Below are positions 9,110-15,489 of a stretch of DNA of 41,541 nt, in pieces; within the stretch, counting starts at the first letter, position 1, and the number at the start of each line of letters is the position of its first letter. Origin of the DNA: Rubritepida sp. (GTDB lineage: Bacteria; Pseudomonadota; Alphaproteobacteria; Acetobacterales; Acetobacteraceae); NCBI GenBank assembly GCA_028291455.1, contig JAQGHY010000292.1, positions 1-41,541 of the forward strand, read 5' to 3'. A program made the translations under genes and the position numbers. Under the pieces are notes generated by a model that worked only from the letters and a program-made list of their open reading frames with translations, had not been told where the DNA came from and did no database searches.

Positions 9110-9498
9110 GCGTCGTGTCTCCTGTTGCGAGAGGTGGGGGGTTTTTGCGCGGGTTGCAAGCCAATCAGCGATCCCGCGAGTTCATGCAGCAACGTCGGCG
9201 GCAGGGCATAGGCCAGGGCCGTGCCACCGGTTTCAAGTACGAGAAGCGTCTCGCCCGTCTCAGAAAGCGTGACGCCCGCGGCATCGGCCGCCACCCTCGC
9301 GGCCGGCGCGGTTGCTCCGGTCGGAGGTGCGTGGCGGGCGGCATCGAGCAGGCAGGATACCACCGCGCCGAGGGCGAGGCGATGCAGGCCGAAGCGCAGC
9401 ACCTCGCCTTCCAGCGTCGCCACCTCGACCAATAGTCCTTCGCCATCCGAGGAGACGGTGGCGCGGAGGCTGTCCAGGACCGGCCAGAGCGCCATCAT
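9106..9498 (-). CDS. Small protein of unknown function with an internal repeat
   Basis: 130 residues, no signal peptide, no clear membrane helix and no family I recognise. The chain looks duplicated: residues 13-52 and 76-114 share a pattern of beta-strand, LLV, a Gly turn, a second strand and an amphipathic helix, aligning with one two-residue gap. Starts are ATG at 9498 or 9495; the first overlaps the upstream Bug stop as ATGA. The gene's own stop overlaps the sulfate-binding-protein start as ATGA. Such double coupling argues for a real gene whose product is needed with the transporter, perhaps as a cytoplasmic or peripheral partner. Function inferred from context only. Confidence 0.72.
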   Translation of the reverse strand: MMALWPVLDSLRATVSSDGEGLLVEVATLEGEVLRFGLHRLALGAVVSCLLDAARHAPPTGATAPAARVAADAAGVTLSETGETLLVLETGGTALAYALPPTLLHELAGSLIGLQPAQKPPTSRNRRHDA

Positions 9499-10460
9499 GC
9501 GTCCTCGGGGCGCAGGCCGACCGCGCCCGCCACGGCGGCGAAGCGCGCGACCGTTTCGCGCAGCAGCGTGCCGAAGGCGGCCGGCCCGAGGCCAGGCGTG
9601 TCGAAGCCGAGGCCGGTCAGCCGCTGTGTTACCGCCGGGTCGCGCAGGGCCGCGAGGCTCGCGGTGTAGAGTGCTGCCTGAATGGGGGCCGGCGTGGCTG
9701 CGGGGGCCAGCACGCCGATCCAGGTCTCGACGTCGAAGCCCGGCGCGACGGTTTCGGAGAAGCTCGGGATATCCGGCGCGGCGGGGCTGCGGTTCTTGCT
9801 GGTGACCCCGAGGGAGACCAGCCGCCCCGCGCGAATGTGCTCGATGGCCGCGCTGAGCGTGACCACGCCCGCATCCAGCGTGCCGCCGAGGACATCGACC
9901 AGGAGCGGCCCGCCGCCTCGATAGGCGATGTGCTCCGGCCGGCCGCCCAGCGCCTGGCCCAGCAGCTCGCTGGCGAAATGGTGCGAGGTACCGAGGCCGG
10001 GCACGCCGACATTCACCGGCCGGCCGGACCGCAGCCGCGCGGCGTAGCCGGCCGCGTCGGTGATGCCGGAGCGAGGGTGCGTCACCACGGTATGCGGGGC
10101 CGAGACGCCCAGCAGAATCGGGGCGAGACCCGGCAGGAATGGCCCGCTGCCTGGGACGGGCAGCGCCTCGACCGCCGCCAGCGTGTCGTTGGTGATGAGC
10201 AGCGTGTTGCCATCGGCGGCGGCCCGCAGCACCGCCTGGTTGCCGACGCGGGAGGCGGCGCCGCCGATATTCTCGATGACCACGTTCTGGCCCAGCGCGG
10301 CACTCAGCGCCGGCACGAAGGCCCGTGCGAAGCCGTCCACGCCGCCGCCGGGCGGGAAGGGGACGATGGCGCGGATGGTGGTCCTCTGCTGCGCGTGAAC
10401 GGCGGGCGCAGCCAGAAGGGAGGCCGCGAGCAGGGCGCGGCGAGGAAGTTTGTCTGTCAT
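9495..10460 (-). CDS. Bug-family periplasmic solute-binding protein
   Basis: 321 residues with a signal peptide ending near VHAQ. Family landmarks are AIVPFPPGGGVDGFAR, the ENIGGAASRVGNQ loop (where many relatives have NRPGAG) and FDVETWIGVLAPA near the C-terminal lobe. It resembles the next upstream Bug protein: both share a PGFDV-[ED]-[TS]-W block and a YRGGGP motif, pointing to an old tandem duplication. The gene lies 5 bases after that gene and is coupled by ATGA to the 130-aa protein and then to the sulfate transporter. This suggests a sulfur-containing ligand, such as an organosulfonate, but that is inference. Confidence 0.93.
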   Translation of the reverse strand: MTDKLPRRALLAASLLAAPAVHAQQRTTIRAIVPFPPGGGVDGFARAFVPALSAALGQNVVIENIGGAASRVGNQAVLRAAADGNTLLITNDTLAAVEALPVPGSGPFLPGLAPILLGVSAPHTVVTHPRSGITDAAGYAARLRSGRPVNVGVPGLGTSHHFASELLGQALGGRPEHIAYRGGGPLLVDVLGGTLDAGVVTLSAAIEHIRAGRLVSLGVTSKNRSPAAPDIPSFSETVAPGFDVETWIGVLAPAATPAPIQAALYTASLAALRDPAVTQRLTGLGFDTPGLGPAAFGTLLRETVARFAAVAGAVGLRPEDA

Positions 10461-10465
10461 GGGGA

Positions 10466-11443
10466 TCAGCCTCGGGGGGAGCGTTCGGTGATGCCGCGGA
10501 TCACCGGGGCGAATTGCGCGCTGGAGGCCGCGGCGCGCGCGCGGAACTCATCCGGCGGCAGTCCCGTGATCGAAAAGCCGAGTCCACGCAGCCGTTGCGC
10601 GACCCCCGGTTCGGCGAGCGTCGCGGCGATACCTTCGTAGAGCGTCTGCACGATGCCGGGCGGCGTGCGCGCCGGCGCCAGGATGCCCTGCCAGGAATCC
10701 ACGTCGAAGCCGGGCGCGACTGTCTCGGCGAGGGTTGGAACTTCGGGCAAGGCGAGGTCGCGGGTGCCGGTGCTGACGGCGAGCGGGACGATCACGCCCT
10801 GCCGCACATGCTCGGTGATGGCGGGCAGGGTGATGACCAACGCATCGGTGTTACGGGCGATCAGGTCGGTCGCAGCCGGGCCGCCGCCGCGATAGGTCAC
10901 GAATTCCACGCGCAGGCCGCCGAGCTGGGCCGCCAGCAGCTCGTGCACCACCTGGGCGATGCCGGCCTGGGCGGGGATGCCGACGTTCAACGCTCCCGGC
11001 CTCGCCCGCACGGCGGCCACGTAGCCGGCGATGTCCCTGAACGGCGTGCCCGGATGCGTGACGAGGATCTGCGCGGCGCGGACGGCCTGGATCACCGGCG
11101 CGAAGGCCGTCTCGAAGGCGATGCCGGCGCGCGGATCGGCAAGACCCGCGAGGACGATGGCGTCGCCGGTGAGGAGCAGCGTGTGCCCGTCCGGCTCGGC
11201 CCGCGCGACTTGCTGGGCGGCGAGCAGCCCGTTCGCACCGCCCTGGTTCTCGACGATCACGGATTGGCCGAAGCGGGCCGTGAGTGAGGGTGCGAGGATT
11301 CGGGCCAGCGCATCGAGGCTGGCACCGGGCGCGGAGGAGACGATGAGCCGCAGCGCGCGCTGCGGAAAGGCGCTGGCTTGCGCACCCACCGAGGGCGCGC
11401 AGAGGAGAGCAGCGCCGGCCAGGATATGGCGACGATGGAGCAT
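10466..11443 (-). CDS. Bug-family periplasmic solute-binding protein, first gene of the sulfate-transport run
   Basis: 325 residues. Signal peptide MLHRRHILAGAALLCAPSV with cleavage near GAQ or ASA. Mature landmarks are LRLIVSSAPGASLDALAR, ENQGGANGLLAAQ and EFVTYRGGGPAATD. The usual VPF(P/A)GG strand is changed to VSSAPGAS, so the pocket may differ from carboxylate-binding relatives. It opens the leftward run Bug-Bug-unknown-CysPTWA; the 466-base gap to the divergent metQ-like gene should hold its promoter. No TctA/TctB gene is near. Confidence 0.93.
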   Translation of the reverse strand: MLHRRHILAGAALLCAPSVGAQASAFPQRALRLIVSSAPGASLDALARILAPSLTARFGQSVIVENQGGANGLLAAQQVARAEPDGHTLLLTGDAIVLAGLADPRAGIAFETAFAPVIQAVRAAQILVTHPGTPFRDIAGYVAAVRARPGALNVGIPAQAGIAQVVHELLAAQLGGLRVEFVTYRGGGPAATDLIARNTDALVITLPAITEHVRQGVIVPLAVSTGTRDLALPEVPTLAETVAPGFDVDSWQGILAPARTPPGIVQTLYEGIAATLAEPGVAQRLRGLGFSITGLPPDEFRARAAASSAQFAPVIRGITERSPRG

Positions 11444-11615
11444 GGGATGGGTGTCCGGATCAGGTGGCAGGGAGGGGATGTGGCGGCCGCCGGCCTAGGC
11501 GGGGCGGGCGTCCATCCGACATCGCGATCGGGCGCGGCCGAGTGCCATCTCGTGGCTGCGGAACGGTTCGGCGGGCATGGCGGTGCGGTGGCTCCGTGGG
11601 TCTGAGAGACTATGG

Positions 11616-11713
11616 CACGATATTTTAGGATAGAAAGTGTATTTCACGTTCAAACACGATATTTTGCTGGACGAGTTGCCTGTCTGGGCGGGGTTCCGGA
11701 TATTATTGGACGA
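11616..11713 (+). repeat. Three direct repeats spaced about 40 bp (operator-like)
   Basis: Copies begin at 11619 (GATATTTTAGGATAGA), 11658 (GATATTTTGCTGGACGA) and 11699 (GATATTATTGGACGA). The starts are 39 and 41 bases apart, close to four helical turns, so all would face one side of the DNA. The first two are preceded by CAC, giving an 11-base identity CACGATATTTT at 11616-11626 and 11655-11665. The pattern fits an array of regulator sites upstream of the metQ-like gene and/or the leftward operon. Confidence 0.5.
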
Positions 11714-11719
11714 AAATTC

Positions 11720-11733
11720 ATCGTGTTATCGTG
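11720..11733 (-). promoter_or_regulatory. Tandem ATCGTG elements, inverse of the CACGAT repeats
   Basis: Positions 11720-11733 read ATCGTGTTATCGTG, two copies of ATCGTG two bases apart. On the minus strand this is CACGATAACACGAT, the same hexamer that starts the direct repeats at 11616 and 11655, now inverted. They lie just before the TTTCAG/TATACG promoter-like pair. This looks like part of the same regulator site, but the binding protein is unknown. Confidence 0.4.
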
Positions 11734-11909
11734 TCTTTGTTTCAGCAGTCTGAATTCGTGTTATACGCCCGATGGCCTCTTGAGAGGTCACGCCTGTCTC
11801 TGCGTCCCGGCTTTCCTGCTGCTGCAGCCGGTTCCTGTCATCCCCGTTCTGCTCTAGCTGCCCCGACGAATTGGCCGCCGCGCGGCCCTGCCCCCATGGA
11901 GTGCTCCAG

Positions 11910-12710
11910 ATGCTGCGCCGTTCCGTCCTGACCTTGCCGGCCCTGTTTCCCGGCCTCGCCACCGCCCAGCCGGCCGAGTTCGGCACCGCCGCGCGCCCGC
12001 TGCGTGTGGGAGTGACCCAGGGCGTCCATGCCCAGACCTTCGAGAAGGTGCGCGAGGTCCTGGCGCGGGACGGCTTCATCACCCGCGCGGTGGAGTTCGG
12101 CGATTTCATCCAGCCGAATGCGGCATTGGCGGCCGGCGATCTCGATGCGAACGCCTACCAGCATCTGCCCTTCCTCGAGGCGCAGCGCGCCCAGCGCGGC
12201 TACGACTTCGTGCCCGTCGGCCGCACGGTGCTGACGCTGATGGGCATCTTCTCACGCCGCTTCCGCAGCATCGACGCGCTGCCCACTGGCGCCCGCGTCG
12301 CGATTCCCAACGACCCGACCAATGGCGGCCGCGCGTTGTTGCTGCTGGCGCAGAACGGAGCGTTCACCCTGCGAGAAGGCGCCGACCATCGCGCGACGGT
12401 GGCCGACATCACCGCCAATCCCAAGCGCATCCGCATCGTGGAGCTGGAGGCCGCGTCCATTGTACGCGCCATCGAGGATGTCGACGCCGCCGCGATCACC
12501 GGGAACTTCGCGGTGCCTGCCGGCCTCAACCCGCTGCGCGATGCTCTGGCGCGCGAGACGGAGCAGAGCGTCTATACCGTGCTCGTCGTGGTCCGCCGTG
12601 CCGATGCGGAGAAGCCCTGGGCGCGTCGCCTGGCCGACGGCTACCGCCACCCTGATGTCCGCGCCTTCGTGGAGACCACCTTCGGCGGCGCGGTCATTTC
12701 CGGTGGCTGA
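11910..12710 (+). CDS. MetQ/NlpA-family substrate-binding protein (orphan)
   Basis: 266 residues. After a short signal peptide (cleavage near ATAQ) the mature protein starts with LRVGVTQGVHAQTFEKV and continues with FGDFIQPNAALAAGDLDAN, AYQHLPFL and IPNDPTNGGRAL, the standard NlpA/MetQ blocks for binding D/L-methionine or related ligands. Most family members are lipoproteins; no lipobox Cys is present here, so this copy is probably soluble and periplasmic. The ATG at 11910 has GGAG eight bases upstream. No metN or metI gene follows, so it must use a distant transporter or serve another role. The divergent sulfate transporter supports a sulfur-acquisition role. Confidence 0.9.
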   Translation: MLRRSVLTLPALFPGLATAQPAEFGTAARPLRVGVTQGVHAQTFEKVREVLARDGFITRAVEFGDFIQPNAALAAGDLDANAYQHLPFLEAQRAQRGYDFVPVGRTVLTLMGIFSRRFRSIDALPTGARVAIPNDPTNGGRALLLLAQNGAFTLREGADHRATVADITANPKRIRIVELEAASIVRAIEDVDAAAITGNFAVPAGLNPLRDALARETEQSVYTVLVVVRRADAEKPWARRLADGYRHPDVRAFVETTFGGAVISGG

Positions 12711-12719
12711 TACCCGGCT

Positions 12720-14051
12720 CTACCGCGCGGCGGTCACGCGCCAGATGATGTTACCCACGTCATCCGCCACCAGCAGTCCGCCGCGTCCGTCCGGCGCGAC
12801 GCCGACCGGGCGTCCCCGCGCACGGCCATCGGCATCCAGGAAGTCGGTCAGCACATCGGTCGGCTGACCGTTGGGGTGCCCATCGGCGAAGGGCACGAAG
12901 ATCACCCGGTAGCCGCTTGGCGGCCGGCGGTTCCAGGAGCCGTGCTGGCCGACGAAGGCACCTGCCGTGAAGGGCGCGGGCAGGCCGCTATTGGCGGTAA
13001 TCGCCAGCCCCAGCGATGCAGTGTGCGCACCCAGCGCATAATCCGGCACGACCGCCCGTGCGACCATCTCCGGCTGCGGCGGCTGCACCCGAACATCCAC
13101 ATGCTGCCCGTAATAGCTGAACGGCCAGCCGTAGAAGGCGCCATCGCGCACCGAGGTCATGTAGTCCGGCACGAGGTCGCTGCCGATCTCGTCGCGCTCG
13201 TTGACGGCTGTCCAAAGCACGTCCGGCTGGCCCGGGGCCCATGAGAGGCCGTTGGGATTTCGCAGCCCGCTCGCGAAGGTGCGATGCTGGCCGGTACGGG
13301 CATCGACCTGCCAGATCTGCGCGCGGCCTTCCTCGGCCGGCAGGCCGTTCTCGCCGGCATTGCTGTTCGAACCGATGCTGGCATAGAGGAACCGCCCATC
13401 CGCGCTGGCGACGAGGTTCTTCGTCCAATGATGGTTGATCGTGCCGCCCGGTAGCTCGGTGAGGCGCGTGCCGGGATCGGTGATCTGGGTCTGTCCCGCC
13501 TGATAGGGGAAGCTGCGGATCGCATCGGTATCCGCCACAAAAAGACGGTCGCCGATCAGCGCCATGCCGTAAGGCGAATTCAGCCCGGACAGGAACACCG
13601 AGCGGCTTTCCGCCACGCCGTCGCCATTGGTGTCGCGCAGCAGCGTGATGCGGTTGGCGCTGGGAACTCCGGCGCCGGCGAGACCCATGATCCGCCTCAT
13701 GAAGAAGCCTTTGATGCCGGGGCTGTCATCGGGCTTTGGCGGAGAGTTGGTCTCGGCGACGAGAACGTCGCCGTTCGGCAGCACGTAGATATTGCGGGGA
13801 TGGTCGAGCCCGCTGGCGAAGGCCACCACGGCAAGCCCGGGCGCTGCGGTCGGCCGAGTATCCGCCGGCCAGCCTATGGCGGTCGCGACATTCACGGTGG
13901 GAAGCAGCCTGGGGTCGGGCGGCGGAAGCTCCGGCCGCGGGCCTATGCTGGCAGCCAGGGGAAGCGTGGCGTTTTCAGTGCATGCGAAAAGCGCCAGCGC
14001 GCCGCCGCCAAGCACCACCACGACAACCAGCACCGAAATGAGTTTTTTCAT
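12720..14051 (-). CDS. Sorbosone/glucose dehydrogenase-like (GSDH family) beta-propeller protein
   Basis: 443 residues from the ATG at 14051 ([17 protein letters not shown]), a strong N-terminal hydrophobic segment; the ALFAC sequence right after it could be a lipobox, though Phe at that place is unusual. The body has blocks of the PQQ-dependent L-sorbosone/glucose dehydrogenase family: [72 protein letters not shown] and GQHGSWNR. Such proteins oxidise sugars or aldehydes in the periplasm, often with PQQ and calcium; some have lost the enzyme activity. Exact substrate unknown. The stop lies 9 bases past the convergent metQ-like gene. Confidence 0.88.
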   Translation of the reverse strand: MKKLISVLVVVVVLGGGALALFACTENATLPLAASIGPRPELPPPDPRLLPTVNVATAIGWPADTRPTAAPGLAVVAFASGLDHPRNIYVLPNGDVLVAETNSPPKPDDSPGIKGFFMRRIMGLAGAGVPSANRITLLRDTNGDGVAESRSVFLSGLNSPYGMALIGDRLFVADTDAIRSFPYQAGQTQITDPGTRLTELPGGTINHHWTKNLVASADGRFLYASIGSNSNAGENGLPAEEGRAQIWQVDARTGQHRTFASGLRNPNGLSWAPGQPDVLWTAVNERDEIGSDLVPDYMTSVRDGAFYGWPFSYYGQHVDVRVQPPQPEMVARAVVPDYALGAHTASLGLAITANSGLPAPFTAGAFVGQHGSWNRRPPSGYRVIFVPFADGHPNGQPTDVLTDFLDADGRARGRPVGVAPDGRGGLLVADDVGNIIWRVTAAR

Positions 14052-14204
14052 GGCATATATCCAACACCGTTGCTCACGAACGCTGCGGCGACCATTGTGG
14101 TTGCGGTTCCCATGGGCTGGAAACGCGCAACCCGTTAACGTTCGTGCCGTTGATACGGGGCGGTTGCGCCGCTCCGTCCAGCCTTTCTTCGTGAGGAACG
14201 CCCC

Positions 14205-15014
14205 ATGCTCATCAGCGCCGGTTGCCAGATCTCCTTCGACTGCCCGCAACCGACGCCCATGCTGCTTATGGTCAGTCCACACCCATCGCGCCTGACGGAC
14301 CTGATCGGCCCGCATGAGATGAGCTTCGATCCGCCGATCCCGTGGCGCGACTACACCGACAGCTACGGCAACACCTGCACGCGCATCCTGGCGCCGGTCG
14401 GCCCGCTGACGATCGCGACGAAGTTCACCACCTGGGACTCCGGCCTGCCCGACCGGGTCGCCCCGATGGCCGTGCAAAGGCCGCCCGATCAGCTGCCGGA
14501 CGACCTGATCCTCTTCCTTCTCGGCAGCCGGTATTGCGATACGGACCGCCTCTCGGGCATGGCATGGGCCACCTTCGGCCACATCCCGCCCGGCTGGAGC
14601 AGGGTCCAGGCGATCTGCGACTTCGTGCACAACCACATCACCTTCGACTATCAGCAGGCCCGCCCGACCCGAAGCGCCTACGATGCCTTCAGCGAGCAAT
14701 ACGGCGTCTGCCGGGACTTCGCGCATCTCGCCGTGACGCTCTGCCGCTGCGTGAACATCCCGGCGCGGTACTGCACCGGGTTCCTGGGCGATATCGGCGT
14801 GCCGAAGATGGATGCGCCCATGGATTTCTCGGCCTGGTTCGAGGTCTATCTAGACGACCGCTGGTACACCTTCGACGCCCGCCACAACACGCCGCGGATC
14901 GGGCGGATCCTGATGGCGCGCGGGCGCGACGCGACCGATGTCGCGATCACGACGAATTTCGGCCAGTGCATCCTGACCGGTTTCAGCGTCATCACCGACG
15001 AGGTGCCGGGCTAA
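14205..15014 (+). CDS. Transglutaminase-like family protein with altered catalytic triad
   Basis: 269 residues with a transglutaminase-like core: Cys169 in [16 protein letters not shown], then [21 protein letters not shown]. The standard Cys-His-Asp triad would need His at the position before AWFEV, but this copy has Ser209 (codon TCG); Asp224 and a following His227 are present. It could be an inactive binding protein, use another His, or belong to a subfamily that always has Ser. No signal peptide is seen. It converges with the HxlR gene (stops overlap). A 153-base gap separates it from the divergent dehydrogenase gene; I saw no strong promoter there. Substrate unknown. Confidence 0.87.
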   Translation: MLISAGCQISFDCPQPTPMLLMVSPHPSRLTDLIGPHEMSFDPPIPWRDYTDSYGNTCTRILAPVGPLTIATKFTTWDSGLPDRVAPMAVQRPPDQLPDDLILFLLGSRYCDTDRLSGMAWATFGHIPPGWSRVQAICDFVHNHITFDYQQARPTRSAYDAFSEQYGVCRDFAHLAVTLCRCVNIPARYCTGFLGDIGVPKMDAPMDFSAWFEVYLDDRWYTFDARHNTPRIGRILMARGRDATDVAITTNFGQCILTGFSVITDEVPG

Positions 15015-15370
15015 GCCCGCGCGGCCAGCCGCCTCGGCAAGGGCGTCTCTTCCATCATCGCCTGGAGCCGGCGCAGCACGGCATCCAGCGCGGCGCCATC
15101 CTCGGTCAGACTGTATTCCACCTTACGCAGCGCATCGCCGGCATCGCGCCGCGCCACGAGGCCGAGCGCCTGCAATTCGCGCAACCTCGCCGTCAGCATT
15201 CGCGCCGAGACGCGGTCCGGCATCGCCCGCCGCAGAACCCCGAAATGCAGCATGCCGCCCTGCCCAAGCGCCCGGACCACATGCGCCATCCATTCGCGGC
15301 TGAGGAACTTCAGCAGGCTATCGAGCGGACAGCCCGCTGGAATGACCTCCATGGCTGCCATGTCATTCAT
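15011..15370 (-). CDS. HxlR-family transcriptional regulator
   Basis: 119 residues with the family pattern: Cys14 in AGCPLDSLLKFLSREWM, the winged helix SARMLTARLRELQALGLVAR and KVEYSLTEDGAALD. HxlR/DUF24 regulators bind DNA as dimers, and the N-terminal Cys is often a redox or electrophile sensor. Starts are possible at 15370, 15361 or 15352; none has a clear ribosome site, so the longest is given with doubt. It is divergent from the amidohydrolase gene at 15490, with paired repeats between them, making that gene the likely target along with self-control. Confidence 0.9.
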   Translation of the reverse strand: MNDMAAMEVIPAGCPLDSLLKFLSREWMAHVVRALGQGGMLHFGVLRRAMPDRVSARMLTARLRELQALGLVARRDAGDALRKVEYSLTEDGAALDAVLRRLQAMMEETPLPRRLAARA

Positions 15371-15375
15371 CGGTC

Positions 15376-15435
15376 GGTAACCCCTGGGTAACTGGTTGTG
15401 CCATCGTCTGACCTGTTCTTAAGCTCGCTTAAGCT
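15376..15435. promoter_or_regulatory. Direct repeats between hxlR-type gene and amidohydrolase gene
   Basis: GGTAAC occurs at 15376-15381 and 15387-15392, 11 bases apart (one helical turn), just before the HxlR start. A second pair, CTTAAGCT at 15418-15425 and 15428-15435, is 10 bases apart. GTAAC half-sites resemble those reported for HxlR/DUF24 regulators, usually as inverted repeats; here they are direct. Placement in a 119-base divergent gap supports regulatory use. Confidence 0.4.
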
Positions 15436-15489
15436 GCCGGCACACCGCGCCGCACGGTTTAGACGCCAACCCGCCACGGAGCCCTTCGC

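Larger units (their letters stand above)
11444..11909. promoter_or_regulatory. Divergent control region between the sulfate-transport run and the metQ-like gene
   Basis: This 466-base gap holds no convincing gene. The part next to the Bug gene is G+C-rich, but 11611-11670 drops to 35% G+C (21 of 60 bases, counted), far below the neighbouring genes. Within 11616-11733 are three direct repeats about 40 bp apart and four CACGAT elements, described separately. A promoter-like pair for the rightward gene is TTTCAG (11740-11745), 16 bases, TATACG (11762-11767). The remaining leader (11768-11909) contains a short GGCCTCTTGAGAGGTC hairpin but no riboswitch I recognise. It probably controls sulfur uptake genes on both sides. 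Confidence 0.55.

Noticed and set aside
11612-11857. An 81-residue frame in the divergent control region
   Set aside because: No ribosome site, Cys/Leu-rich and unlike known proteins; it spans the repeats and promoter-like sequences.
11768-11909. A SAM or other sulfur riboswitch in the metQ-like leader
   Set aside because: Only a short GGCCTCTTGAGAGGTC hairpin is visible; I could not find conserved core sequences of SAM-I, SAM-II or SAH riboswitches.
14110-14160. A GGAA...CGTT general-stress (EcfG-like) promoter before the transglutaminase-like gene
   Set aside because: The -35 has GGAAA rather than GGAAC and the spacing is off, so the match is no better than chance.
12720-14726. A 668-residue version of the sorbosone-dehydrogenase-like protein
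   Set aside because: The extra N-terminal part overlaps the divergent transglutaminase gene and has shadow-frame composition; the signal-anchor start at 14051 is far better.
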